From G963674665 sp964609625 (GTDB lineage: Bacteria > Desulfobacterota > Desulfovibrionia > Desulfovibrionales > Desulfovibrionaceae), in NCBI GenBank assembly GCA_964609625.1, contig CAZSRS010000007.1:62001-126000 (forward strand): a DNA stretch of 64,000 nucleotides, written 5' to 3'. Under the pieces are notes generated by a model that saw nothing but the letters and a program-made list of their open reading frames with translations, was not told the origin of the DNA and ran no database searches. Every line of letters begins with the position of its first letter. The stretch's first letter is position 1. Positions 17,185 through 27,000 of the stretch are shown here, piece after piece. The translations under genes and the position numbers were made by a program.

Positions 17185-17203
17185 CCCGGCCCGACAGGCC
17201 GGG
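17185..17203 (-). terminator. Intrinsic terminator of metF
   Basis: Read on the minus strand: CCCGGCC-TGTCG-GGCCGGG followed by CTTTATTC. The 7-bp GC stem begins 8 bases past the metF stop. Confidence 0.7.
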
Positions 17204-17210
17204 TATTCGG

Positions 17211-18092
17211 CTACGGTTGCAGTAAATCCCGCAGCCCCTCGACGATCTCCAGACAGGCGGCTGCCTGATTCAGGGAGTACAGGTGCACGCCGGGCGCTCC
17301 CTGTTCCAGGAGTTCACGGGCCTGACGGATGGCGTAGGCGATGCCCAGCTCCCGCACGGCGTCCGCGCCGCCCTTGTCGTGCGCCTCTTCCAACCGCAGA
17401 TAGAAGCGGCCGGGAATACTGGCGCCGCAGAGGGAGAGGATGCGGCGGATGGATGCCAGGGATAGGATGGGTAGCACGCCGGGAATCACCGGTTTGGCGA
17501 CGCCGCGCTGCCTGAGCCTGGCCACGAAGTCCATGTATAGGCGATTGTCGAAAAACAGCTGCGTGACGCAGAAGTCGGCGTACTGCATCTTGTAGCGCGT
17601 CCACTCCAGGTCTTCGGCCACACTTCTGGACTCGGGGTGCACTTCCGGATAACCGGCCACGGCCACCCCCAGTTCCGGTATCTGTTCACGGATGAATCGG
17701 GCGAGGTCCGAGGCGTGGCGAAAGGTCTCGTTCTCGGGCACAAAACTGTCCGCCCCCTTGGGGGGGTCGCCGCGCAGGGCCAGGATGTTGTCCACGCCGC
17801 GCTGCCTGAGGGCGTTCACAAACCCCAGAACGCGTTCCTGGTCCGCGCCCACGCAGGTGAGGTGGGCCATGGGCTCCAGACCGTGCTCCTGCTTCATCCT
17901 GGCGGCGATCTCCAGGGTGTTGTCCTGGGTGCCGCCACCGGCGCCGTAAGTCACCGATACGAACAGCGGCTGAACTGCCTTCAGTCTGGCGACGACGTCG
18001 AAAAATTTTGGCCACTCCTCGCGCTGTTTGGGCGGGAAAAACTCCAGGGAAACGAATTTGCGCTCCTGTTGCATGCGATCGATTATCTTCAT
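17211..18092 (-). CDS. metF: 5,10-methylenetetrahydrofolate reductase
   Basis: Flavin enzyme that reduces 5,10-CH2-THF to 5-CH3-THF for methionine synthesis or one-carbon flow. Seen: SLEFFPPK at residues 17-24, VTYGAGGGTQDNTLEIA near 50, HLTCVGADQERVL, NILALRGDPPKG near 105 and DFCVTQLFFDN near 175, all MTHFR landmarks; the TIM-barrel covers the 293 residues. The start at 18092 (MKIIDRM) has AAAGGAC upstream. It is monocistronic and ends in a clear terminator. It appears complete and unremarkable. Confidence 0.95.
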   Translation of the reverse strand: MKIIDRMQQERKFVSLEFFPPKQREEWPKFFDVVARLKAVQPLFVSVTYGAGGGTQDNTLEIAARMKQEHGLEPMAHLTCVGADQERVLGFVNALRQRGVDNILALRGDPPKGADSFVPENETFRHASDLARFIREQIPELGVAVAGYPEVHPESRSVAEDLEWTRYKMQYADFCVTQLFFDNRLYMDFVARLRQRGVAKPVIPGVLPILSLASIRRILSLCGASIPGRFYLRLEEAHDKGGADAVRELGIAYAIRQARELLEQGAPGVHLYSLNQAAACLEIVEGLRDLLQP

Positions 18093-18348
18093 GGTCTGTC
18101 CTTTGGGGCGTGTTGGCATCCGTCGGTTCAGCAGCGGGTTAGTATCACTATATCAAGATATCTTGATTCATACCTTCTACTTCTACGCGCCGTAGCGGAG
18201 CGTGTCAAGGACTGTTCCCGGCTTTTTACAACACCAGGCCGGGATCTGCCAACAGGGGCCGGGAAAAGAACCACCCCCTCGGGGCATGCGGCACCAGGAG
18301 GGGGCGGCTGTGGTCAACGCCGATGGTGGCAACGGCGGAGAGTGAATG

Positions 18349-19605
18349 CTACGCCTTGCGCCGCTCTTCCCTGTCCGGAGGCAGGACCAGGTTGAGCACC
18401 ACGCCCACCACCGCGGCCAGGCCGATGCCGCCGAGCTTGAATTCGCCCATGCTGAAGGTCATGCCGCCCACGCCCATGATCACCACCAAGGAGACGATGC
18501 ACAGGTTACGGGGGCGGATCAGATCCTGGCCGGCACGCACCAGGCTGTTGATGCCCACCACCATGATTGCGCCGAAAAGCAGCAACATGATGCCCCCCAT
18601 GACCGGCACCGGAATGGTCTGCAGGAAGGCGCCCAGCTTACCCACAAAGGCCAGGAGAATGGCCGTGATGGCTGCCCAGGTCATGATCGCGGGATTGAAG
18701 GACCGGGTCAGGGCCACGGCACCCGTGACCTCGGAATAGGTCGTGTTCGGTGGACCGCCCAGCATGGAGGCCATGCTGGTGGCCAGACCGTCGCCCAGCA
18801 TGGTGCGGTTCACCCCTGGGTTCTCTATGTAGTTGCGGTTCGTCACCGAACCGATGGCCAGAATGTCGCCGAAGTGCTCGATGGCCGGAGCGATGGCCAC
18901 GGGAACGATGAACAGGATGGCGTCCAGGTTGAATTGCGGGAAGACAAAGGCTGGTACCGAGATCCAGGCCGCGGCCGTGATCCGGCTGAAATCCACCAAT
19001 CCAAAGGCGAGACTGATCACGTAGCCCACGCCGATGCCGAAAAGGATAGGCACCAGCCGCAAGACCCCCCTGCCCGCGAGGGAAACCACCACCGTGACCA
19101 GCAAGGCGCTCATGGACACGAGCAGGGCCGTGCTTTCCGGCACCAGTTGCACGGCGCCGTCGCCGGTCTTGCCCAGAGCCATGTTCACGGCCACTGGCGC
19201 CAGGATCAGGCCGATGACCATGATCACCGGCCCCACCACCACGGGCGGCAGCAAGCGGGTGAGGAACGCGGGGCCCCTGAGGGTGATCACCAGGCTCAGC
19301 AGCATGTAGAACACCCCGGCCGCCACCAGGCCGCAGAGCGTGCCGGGAATGCCCCAGGTCTGCACGCCGTAGATGATGGGGGCGATGAAGGCGAAGGAGG
19401 AGGCAAGAAAGATCGGTACCTTGCCCTTGGTGACCAGCTGGAACACGAGGGTGCCTGCCCCTGCCGTGAACAGGGCCACGTTGGGATCCAGGCCCGTGAG
19501 CAACGGCACCAGCACGAGGGCGCCGAAGGCCACGAACAGCATCTGCGCCCCGATCAGGGCATCCCCAACGCGGAAATTGTACTCAGGTGAACTCTGGGTG
19601 CTCAT
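18349..19605 (-). CDS. uraA: Uracil permease, NCS2 family
   Basis: Inner-membrane uracil/H+ symporter with about 14 hydrophobic spans over 418 residues. NCS2 landmarks: FLASSFAFIAPI in TM3, the helix with GPVIMVIGLILAPVAV, the Glu-containing APAIEHFGDILAIG near residue 235, and GDGLATSMASMLGGPPNTTY near 275. ATG 19605 is used because CAGGAG precedes it; a longer frame only adds 40 polar residues. It lies 43 bases downstream of upp on the same strand, so the pair forms a uracil uptake and salvage operon. The Glu-His-Phe context favours uracil over xanthine. Confidence 0.92.
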   Translation of the reverse strand: MSTQSSPEYNFRVGDALIGAQMLFVAFGALVLVPLLTGLDPNVALFTAGAGTLVFQLVTKGKVPIFLASSFAFIAPIIYGVQTWGIPGTLCGLVAAGVFYMLLSLVITLRGPAFLTRLLPPVVVGPVIMVIGLILAPVAVNMALGKTGDGAVQLVPESTALLVSMSALLVTVVVSLAGRGVLRLVPILFGIGVGYVISLAFGLVDFSRITAAAWISVPAFVFPQFNLDAILFIVPVAIAPAIEHFGDILAIGSVTNRNYIENPGVNRTMLGDGLATSMASMLGGPPNTTYSEVTGAVALTRSFNPAIMTWAAITAILLAFVGKLGAFLQTIPVPVMGGIMLLLFGAIMVVGINSLVRAGQDLIRPRNLCIVSLVVIMGVGGMTFSMGEFKLGGIGLAAVVGVVLNLVLPPDREERRKA

Positions 19606-19648
19606 GGCATCTCCTGGCGTTGTTTCGGCCCTTGCCGGCCGGTTCAGG

Positions 19649-20275
19649 TTACTTGGTGCCGAAAATCTTGTCCCCTGCATCACCGAGACCGGGCAGGATG
19701 TAGCCCCTGTGGTCGAGGCGTTCATCGATGGCCGCGACGTACACGTCCACTTCGGGATGCGTGTTTTCCAGTCGCTTCAGACCTTCTGGGGCTGCCACCA
19801 GGAACACCCCCTTGATCTGTTCGCAGCCGCTGGCCTTGAGCAGGTCGATGGTGGCGATGAGCGTACCGCCTGTGGCCAGCATTGGGTCGAGGATCAGGGA
19901 GGCACGTTCCGGCATGTGCTTGGGGAACTTGACGTAATACCGCACCGGCTCCAGGGTCTCCTCGTTGCGATACATTCCCACCACGCCCACCTTGGCGCTG
20001 GGGATCATGTCCAGGACGCCGTCGAGCATGCCCAAGCCGGCCCGGAGAATGGGCACCACCGTGATCTTCTTGCCCCTGATGCATTCCACCTCCACCGGGC
20101 CCGCCCAACCCTGGATGATCCTCTTCTCGGTCTCCAGGTCCTTGACCGCCTCGTAGGTCAGCAACCGTGCGATCTCGTTGGCCAGGGCGCGGAAGGATTT
20201 CGTGCTCTGGTCCTTTTTCCTGAGTTGCCCAAGCTTGTGCCGCACCAGGGGGTGATTCACGACGGTGACGGGCAT
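19649..20275 (-). CDS. upp: Uracil phosphoribosyltransferase
   Basis: Converts uracil and PRPP to UMP. 208 residues from ATG 20275 (AAGGAG, 8-base spacing). Landmarks: VTVVNHPLVRHKLGQLR at the N-terminus, VVPILRAGLGMLDGVLDMIP near 70, the PRPP-binding loop LILDPMLATGGTLIATIDLL near 130, and the uracil-binding C-terminal DERLDHRGYILPGLGDAGD. It leads the upp-uraA operon. Confidence 0.96.
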   Translation of the reverse strand: MPVTVVNHPLVRHKLGQLRKKDQSTKSFRALANEIARLLTYEAVKDLETEKRIIQGWAGPVEVECIRGKKITVVPILRAGLGMLDGVLDMIPSAKVGVVGMYRNEETLEPVRYYVKFPKHMPERASLILDPMLATGGTLIATIDLLKASGCEQIKGVFLVAAPEGLKRLENTHPEVDVYVAAIDERLDHRGYILPGLGDAGDKIFGTK

Positions 20276-20508
20276 GACGTACACTCCTTGTGCTGTAGAG
20301 TTGCTGGCGGGATCAGAAAGAAATGCGGCAGCAGTGTTACCAGGATTCAGACTTTTGGCAACCGCTTATGCTCGCTTGATTTTCCCGCATTTTTCAGTGG
20401 ATTCGCCCCATCCTGATCCGAAAGGCACGTCCTTCATGCATGTTGACGCCTGCGACATGGAAACGTAGACAGTTCTCCAAGACACTCCCATGCGTATGGA
20501 GGCCCGGC

Positions 20509-20892
20509 GTGAGCAAATACGAATGCGAGGTCTTCGGCCTGATCGCCTACGGTCCCGACCTCACCTACCACGAACTCTACGAACTGGAGGAGCGGCTGAT
20601 GGTCGAACTCCAGGATATCCTGACCGGCATGGGCGCCGCGCATTGCAATTTCTGGGGCGCGGGCGACATGCTCCAGTTCCAGTGCGTGTTCGACACCTTT
20701 GACCCGGCGCACATCCGGGATTTCTGTGACGAGGCGGTCGCCATGCTGCACGGTGATCTCAAGGGGCGAGTGCTCTGCCTGGACAGGCGCCTCACCGCGG
20801 TGCATGTCTTCCACATCGCCCCCGGCAGGTGGAAAGAGCAGGGGTTCGACCTCGGGACGCTGGACGGTTGCCATTCGGCCCCCACACCTTGA
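20509..20892 (+). CDS. Hypothetical small protein
   Basis: 127 residues from a GTG at 20509 with GGAGG six bases upstream. Mixed alpha/beta with Cys residues spread along it (YECEVFGLIAYG, AAHCNFWGAGDM, LQFQCVFDTFD). No signal peptide or family recognised; the repeating alpha-beta order recalls a ferredoxin-like fold. It ends 12 bases before the glycosyltransferase gene, so they are probably co-transcribed. Confidence 0.7.
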   Translation: MSKYECEVFGLIAYGPDLTYHELYELEERLMVELQDILTGMGAAHCNFWGAGDMLQFQCVFDTFDPAHIRDFCDEAVAMLHGDLKGRVLCLDRRLTAVHVFHIAPGRWKEQGFDLGTLDGCHSAPTP

Positions 20893-20904
20893 TCCGGCGG
20901 CACC

Positions 20905-21987
20905 ATGATCAGTGACCAGCGTATCCGCGTCCTGCACGTGGCCCACGGCCTAGGCCTCGGCGGCACGGAAAAGGCAGTGCAGCTGCTCGCCGCCCATCTG
21001 GACCGCGACAGCTTTCTGCCCTGCATCTTTGCCTTTGCGGATGGTCCGCGCCGACGGCTGATGGAGACCTCGGGCCTCCGCGTCATGACTGGAGGCGATC
21101 TCTTCGCCGTGCTTGAGCGCTTCCGCCCTCAGATCGTGCACATGCACCGCGCCGGCTGGCCTGACCGCGACATCATGCGGCCTCTCCTGCTGCACAGGGG
21201 AAAGGGATCACTGCCCAGGATCGTGGAAACCAACGTCTTCGGCCGATTCGATCCCTCGCCCGACGGCCGGGCCGTGGACCTGCACCTGTTTGTCTCGCAT
21301 TTCTGCCTGGAGCGCTACCGCCGCCATCACCCCGGCCCCTGGAACCCGACCCGGCACGCCGTGCTCTACAACCCCGTGGACGTAGACTTCCTTGCCCGGC
21401 ATTGCCCCGAAGCCCAGGGCACGCCGGAGCGGGGCGCGTGCGTGGGCAGGCTTTCCCGGCCGGACAGGGGCAAGTGGTCGGCCCTGGCCTGGGAGTTCGT
21501 GCCCCATGTACTGCGGGAGATTCCTGCATTCCGCTATCGCATCGTGGGCACGGTAGACGAGGCCCGGCGCTTTTTCCTCGAACAGGGGCTGGAGCGCCAC
21601 GTGGAGTACCTACCCCCGCTCGATGACGAGCATGACCTGGCCGCGTTCTTCAACAGCGTTTCGCTGCTTGCACACGCCAACGACACCGGCGAAAGCTTCG
21701 GCCTGGTCATTGCCGAGGCCATGGCCGCCGGCCTGCCCGTGGTCACCCACCCCTGCCCTGGGGAGCGCGACAACGCCCAACTCGAGCTGGTGGAGCACGG
21801 CATCACCGGTCTGGTGGCCACGGACTCCTCTTCATACGCCGGAGCGGTGCTCAGGTTGCTACTTCGGCCCGACGAGGCACGGGCCATGGGCCGCGCCGGT
21901 CGAGAAAAGGCAGCCAAGTTGTATGCCGCCCCCGCGTTGGCCAGGCGGCTGGAATCCATGTACCGCGCCGTGCTCCAGGTCGAGTGA
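20905..21987 (+). CDS. Glycosyltransferase family 4-like
   Basis: GT-B fold sugar transferase. The N-terminal domain opens VLHVAHGLGLGGTEKAVQLL, a classic GT4 acceptor-side motif. The C-terminal domain carries GACVGRLSRPDRGKW near residue 175 and the donor-binding E-x7-E motif in ESFGLVIAEAMAAGLPVVTH near 265. At 360 residues the length is normal. No signal or TM segment. It has no sugar-pathway neighbours, so the acceptor (LPS, exopolysaccharide or protein) cannot be told. Confidence 0.88.
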   Translation: MISDQRIRVLHVAHGLGLGGTEKAVQLLAAHLDRDSFLPCIFAFADGPRRRLMETSGLRVMTGGDLFAVLERFRPQIVHMHRAGWPDRDIMRPLLLHRGKGSLPRIVETNVFGRFDPSPDGRAVDLHLFVSHFCLERYRRHHPGPWNPTRHAVLYNPVDVDFLARHCPEAQGTPERGACVGRLSRPDRGKWSALAWEFVPHVLREIPAFRYRIVGTVDEARRFFLEQGLERHVEYLPPLDDEHDLAAFFNSVSLLAHANDTGESFGLVIAEAMAAGLPVVTHPCPGERDNAQLELVEHGITGLVATDSSSYAGAVLRLLLRPDEARAMGRAGREKAAKLYAAPALARRLESMYRAVLQVE

Positions 21988-22091
21988 GAGCACCGCGCCA
22001 TCACGAAAGCCCGTACTCTGTACACATACGACAATCCCCTATTTTCCCGAGGGATTTCAATTGCTCTTGACTCTTTTCCCCCCGAGGCCCT

Positions 22092-22103
22092 AAACAATTG
22101 TTT
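22092..22103. promoter_or_regulatory. TetR operator candidate (12-bp palindrome)
   Basis: AAACAATTGTTT is a perfect palindrome 27 bases before the TetR-family gene start. TetR proteins commonly bind such sites and repress themselves with the co-transcribed pump genes. Confidence 0.45.
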
Positions 22104-22130
22104 CCAACATCTGTTTGAATCGAGAACAGC

Positions 22131-22805
22131 ATGACTTTTCACCCTCCGGAAAACGGACTCGAAACACGTCGCAAACTGCTCCTCGCCGCCGGGGAACTCT
22201 TCGCGGCCAAGGGATACCAGGGAGCGACCATCCGTGAGATATGCGCGAACGCCGGGGCCAACATAGCGGCCGCCCACTATCATTTCGGCGGCAAACGGCA
22301 GCTCTACGAAGCGGTCCTGGATTTCGCCGATCAGGAGGCCCTGGAGCAGCAGCACCAACCGCCCGAGGTTCCAGACGCGACAACGGAGGACTGCCTGTAC
22401 CTGTTCATCCGCGCCACCCTGTACAGGATGTTCGCCAAGGGGACCCACGCCTGGCACGCGCAGCTCGTGGCCAGGGAGATGGCCGAGCCCACGGAGATGT
22501 ACGAGAACTATATCAAGCGCTCCATCGCCCCCAGAAACGCGCGCTTGCGCGGGATCATCGCCGCCATCATGGACCTTGACCCCGACAGCCAGGAAGTCCG
22601 GCTCTGCGCCCACTGCGTGGTCTTTCAATGCCGCAGTTTTTTCCTCTCCCGCCGCGTGCTCCAATATCTCAGCCCTGAATTGCGACTGGACAAGGGCGAC
22701 ATCGATTTGCTCGCGGCGCACATTCACCGTTTTTCCCTGGCCGCGGTCCGTCATTATCAGGACACACCACCCCCATCGGCCACCATAACGAGGAACGCCA
22801 CGTGA
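22131..22805 (+). CDS. TetR-family regulator (CecR/DUF1956-like)
   Basis: Ligand-responsive repressor, most likely of the adjacent RND pump. The N-terminal HTH (residues 10-57) reads ETRRKLLLAAGELFAAKGYQ, with the recognition helix in GANIAAAHYHFGGKRQLYEA. The C-terminal part contains HAWHAQLVAREMAEPTEMY, typical of the CecR/YbiH (DUF1956) branch. 224 residues. Its stop overlaps the start of the adaptor gene by four bases (GTGA), so the regulator and pump are one operon, with a palindrome upstream as likely autoregulatory site. Confidence 0.9.
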   Translation: MTFHPPENGLETRRKLLLAAGELFAAKGYQGATIREICANAGANIAAAHYHFGGKRQLYEAVLDFADQEALEQQHQPPEVPDATTEDCLYLFIRATLYRMFAKGTHAWHAQLVAREMAEPTEMYENYIKRSIAPRNARLRGIIAAIMDLDPDSQEVRLCAHCVVFQCRSFFLSRRVLQYLSPELRLDKGDIDLLAAHIHRFSLAAVRHYQDTPPPSATITRNAT

Positions 22806-24028
22806 TCTTTTCACCATTCTCTTCCCGCCGGGATCTCGCCAGTCTCGCCCTGATAAAAGCCCTGCTTCTCCTGGCTATCACCATGGCGCTCGCTTGTACC
22901 GGATGCACGCAGCAGGAAGCGCCGCAGACACGGCAGGCGGAACGCCCCGTGCCCGTGACCATGGTCCAGGCAGTGCAGGAGACCCTGCCCTTCCGACTGC
23001 ACGCCGTGGGCAACGTGGAGCCGGTCTCGGCCGTGGACGTCAAGTCCCAGGTGGGCGGACTCATCGTGGAGCAGTTCGTGGTGGACGGACAGGACGTGCT
23101 CGAGGGTGACCGGCTGTTCCGCATCGATCCGCGCCCCTTTGAATTGAGCATCAGGGAGTCCCAGGCCAAACTCGAACGCGACCGCGCGCTGCTGAACAAG
23201 GCCAAGGACGACTTGCGACGCTACACAGCCTTGCAACAAAAGGACGTGGTGTCCGTGGAAAAGTATGAGGACACCTTTGCCCAACTCAAGACCTTGGAGG
23301 GCACCATCGCCCTCAACGAGGCCATCCTGGAGCGCTCCCGTCTCGATCTCGAATACGCCGACATCCGCGCCTCCATCTCGGGTCGGGTGGGGAGCGTACT
23401 GCTGCACAAGGGCAACGTGGTGAAGGCCAACGACGACCGCACTCTCTGCGTCATCAATCAGATACGCCCCATCTATGTTTCCTTTTCCCTGCCCGAACGT
23501 TACCTGGTGGAGGTACTGTCCAGGCAGCGCGAGCATCCCCTACGGGTGGAGGTCCATCTCGGATTGGACACTCCCGGCGCCGCACCCGTGGTGCTGCACG
23601 GCGAAGTCGCCGCCGTGGACAATGCGGTGGACACCACCACCGGCACCATCCGTCTCAGTGCCCTGTTCGCCAACGAGGAAGGGCTGCTCTGGCCGGGGCA
23701 GTTCGTGCGCGTGACCCTGATTCTGCGCATCCTGGAAAATGTCGTGCTCGTGCCTACGCAGGCGGTGCTCGACGGCCTGCATGGCCCCTATCTCTATGTC
23801 ATAGGCGAGGGGAACAGGGTGGAAGCACGGAACGTGACCACAGGAACCATCATCGACGGCCGCAGCATGCTGGAGCAGGGAGTCGCGGCAGGGGAGCGCG
23901 TGGTTCTCGACGGGCATCTGCGTCTGGCACCGGGCGTACTCGTGGAGATCAAGCCCCTGAGCGCCACCGCCCCTGACAAGGGTAGCGAAGCCCGTGTCTC
24001 GAGCACTCCCGGAGAAACACTGCAATGA
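22802..24028 (+). CDS. RND efflux periplasmic adaptor (membrane fusion protein)
   Basis: AcrA/MdtA-type adaptor linking the inner-membrane pump to an outer-membrane channel. The N-terminus is a lipoprotein signal (LLLLAITMALACTGC). Core motifs: NVEPVSAVDVKSQVGGLIVE (barrel-sandwich/lipoyl), a coiled hairpin at about 115-170 (KLERDRALLNKAKDDLRRY), IRASISGRVGSVLLHKGNVV, and the beta-barrel VTLILRILENVVLVPTQAVL. A GTG start overlaps the tetR stop, and the 3' end overlaps the pump gene (ATGA). No TolC-like outer-membrane factor is encoded here, so one from elsewhere must serve. Confidence 0.92.
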   Translation: MIFSPFSSRRDLASLALIKALLLLAITMALACTGCTQQEAPQTRQAERPVPVTMVQAVQETLPFRLHAVGNVEPVSAVDVKSQVGGLIVEQFVVDGQDVLEGDRLFRIDPRPFELSIRESQAKLERDRALLNKAKDDLRRYTALQQKDVVSVEKYEDTFAQLKTLEGTIALNEAILERSRLDLEYADIRASISGRVGSVLLHKGNVVKANDDRTLCVINQIRPIYVSFSLPERYLVEVLSRQREHPLRVEVHLGLDTPGAAPVVLHGEVAAVDNAVDTTTGTIRLSALFANEEGLLWPGQFVRVTLILRILENVVLVPTQAVLDGLHGPYLYVIGEGNRVEARNVTTGTIIDGRSMLEQGVAAGERVVLDGHLRLAPGVLVEIKPLSATAPDKGSEARVSSTPGETLQ

Positions 24029-27000
24029 ACATCTCCGCCCTGTTCATCCGCCGGCCGGTGATGACCACCCTGGTCATGGCGGCGGTGCTCATATTCGGCG
24101 CCATGGCCTATCTCAAACTCCCGGTCAGCGACCTGCCCAACGTGGACTTCCCGACCATCGAGGTCAGCGCGCAACTCAGGGGCGCCAACGCGGAAACCAT
24201 GGCCTCTGCCGTGGCCACTCCGCTGGAAAAGCAGTTTTCCACCATCTCCGGTCTGGACTCGATGACCTCCGTGAGTTCGCAGGGCAACACCCGGATCACC
24301 CTGCAATTCGCCCTCAACCGGAACATCGATGCCGCGGCCCTGGACGTGCAGTCGGCTATCACCACGGCTCTGCGCCGGTTGCCCGACGACATGGAAGCCC
24401 CTCCGAGCTTTCGCAAGGTTAACCCCGCGGACTCGCCCATCCTGTATCTGGCCATCCACTCCCCGTCCCTGCGGCTCTCGGACGTGAACGAGTATGCCGA
24501 GAACCTCATGGCGCAGCGCATTTCCATGGTCAACGGCGTGGCCCAGGTGTTGGTGTTCGGCTCCAAGAAATACGCCGTGCGCATCGAGTTGGACCCTGCG
24601 TCCCTTGCCTCCAAGCAACTGGGCGTGGATGAAGTGGCCACCGCCGTACGGCGCGGTAACGTGAACCTGCCCGTTGGCACCGTGGCCGGCGAGACCCGAG
24701 AATATACCGTGCGCTCCAGCGGGCAGCTGATGAACGCCGCGGCCTACCGCCCCCTGGTGGTGGCCTGGCGCAAAGGCTCTCCCGTGCGCCTGGAGGAAGT
24801 GGCACGGGTCTCGGACAGCGTGGAGAATACGCGGCGCTTGAACTGGTACAAGGACATTCCGGGACAAGTCCTGGCCATCCAGCGCCAGCCCGGAGCCAAC
24901 ACCGTGCAGGTGGTGGAGGAGGTGCGCAAGCTACTGCCCGCTTTCCAGGCGCAGCTGCCCGCCGCGGTCACGCTGGACCTGCTCTACGACCAGTCGCAGA
25001 CCATCAAGGAGTCCGTGACCGACGTCAAGTTCACCCTGATGCTCACGGTCTGCCTGGTGATCATGGTCATCTTCCTGTTTCTGCGTAACGTACCGGCCAC
25101 CCTGATTCCCAGCCTGTCCCTGCCACTCTCGGTGGTGGGCACCTTCGCTGTCATGCATGTCATGGGCTTCAGTCTGAACAACATCTCGCTCATGGCCCTG
25201 ACTCTCTCGGTGGGCTTTGTGGTGGACGACGCCATCGTCATGCTGGAGAACGTGGTGCGTCACCTGGAGATGGGCAAGTCACCCTTCCGCGCGGCAATGG
25301 ACGGTTCCCGCGAGATCAGCTTCACCATCGTGTCCATGACAATTTCCCTGGCCGCGGTGTTCATTCCCGTACTGTTCATGGGTGGCATCGTCGGCAGGCT
25401 GTTCCACGAATTCGCGGTGACCATCTCCACGGCCATCCTGATTTCCGGGTTCGTGTCCCTGACCCTCACGCCCATGCTCTGTAATCTGCTGCTTCGCAGG
25501 CACGGCGAGGTGCGACACGGCCGGCTGTTCAACCTCTCGGAAAAAATCTTCGAGGCCATGCGCCAAGTCTATATCAAAACCTTGGACTGGTCCTTGAAGG
25601 GACACGTCCTGGTGATGTTCGTCTCCCTGGGCCTGATCGCCCTCACGGCCTGGCAATTCATGATCATTCCCAAAGGCTTCCTGCCCAGCGAGGACACAGG
25701 ACGTTTGAACGTCAGCGTGGAGGCCGAGCAGGGCGTGGGTTTCGAGACCATGGTCAGGCGCCAGAAGGCGCTCATGGAAATCCTGTCGCAGGAGCCGGAC
25801 GTGGAGGCCTACATGTCGGTGGTGGGCGCCGGCGGCCCCAATTCAGGGGGCAATTCCGGGCGAATCATGATCACCCTCAAGCCCCGGGAAGAGCGCGTCC
25901 ACGACGCCGACGCCATCCTCCAACGCCTGCGCGGCAAGCTTTCCCAGGTCCCCGGGGTCCGAGTCTTCCTGCAGAATCCCCCGCCCATCCGCGTGGGCGG
26001 CCGCAGCAGCAAGGGGCAATACCAGTTCACCCTGCAGAGCCTGAACATGGGCGAACTGTTCCAGGGCACTGCCCTGTTGGAGGAAGCCTTGCATGCGCTG
26101 CCCGAACTCCAGGACGTCAACTCCGACCTGGAGTTGAGCAACCCGGAACTGAACATCTCCATCGACAGGGACAAGGCCTCGGCCCTGGGCGTGAGCGCCT
26201 ACCAGATCGAGGATGCCCTGGCCACTTCCTACGGCAACCGCTCCATCAGCACCATCTACGCTTCCAACGACACCTACAACGTGATCATGGAGGTGGATTC
26301 CGAATACCAGCGCAATCCCGAGGCCCTATCCATGCTGTATGTGCGCTCCGCCGAGGGCAGGCTGGTGCCCCTGGACACCCTGGTGACCCGTTCCGTGGGC
26401 GTGGGACCCTTGACCGTCAACCACTCGGGGCAACTACCTTCGGCCACCATCTCCTTCAACCTGGCGCCCGGCGTCTCCCTGGGCACCGCGGTGGACCTGG
26501 TGCACGAGACAGCCCTGCGGGTGTTGCCCGCGTCCATCTCCACCAGCTTCCAGGGCGAAGCCCAGGCCTTCCAGGACTCCCTGAAGGGGCTCTGGGTGCT
26601 CTTGGTGCTGTCCATCCTGGTGATTTACATCGTGCTGGGCATCCTCTACGAGAGCTTCGTGCACCCCCTGACCATTCTCTCGGGTCTGCCCTCGGCCGGC
26701 GTGGGGGCCCTGGCCATTCTGATGTTCTTCAACATGAATCTGAACATCTATGCCTTTGTGGGCATCATCATGCTCATCGGCATCGTGAAGAAAAATGCCA
26801 TCATGATGATCGACTTCGCCTTGGAGGCGCAGCGCGGCAAGGGTCTTCCCGCGCACCAGGCCATCCGGGAGGGCGCCATCGTCCGCTTCCGCCCCATCAT
26901 GATGACCACGGTGTCGGCGATCATGGGCACCCTGCCCATCGCCTTGGGCTACGGCGCCGGTGGCGAGGCGCGCCAACCTCTCGGTCTCACCGTGGTGGGG

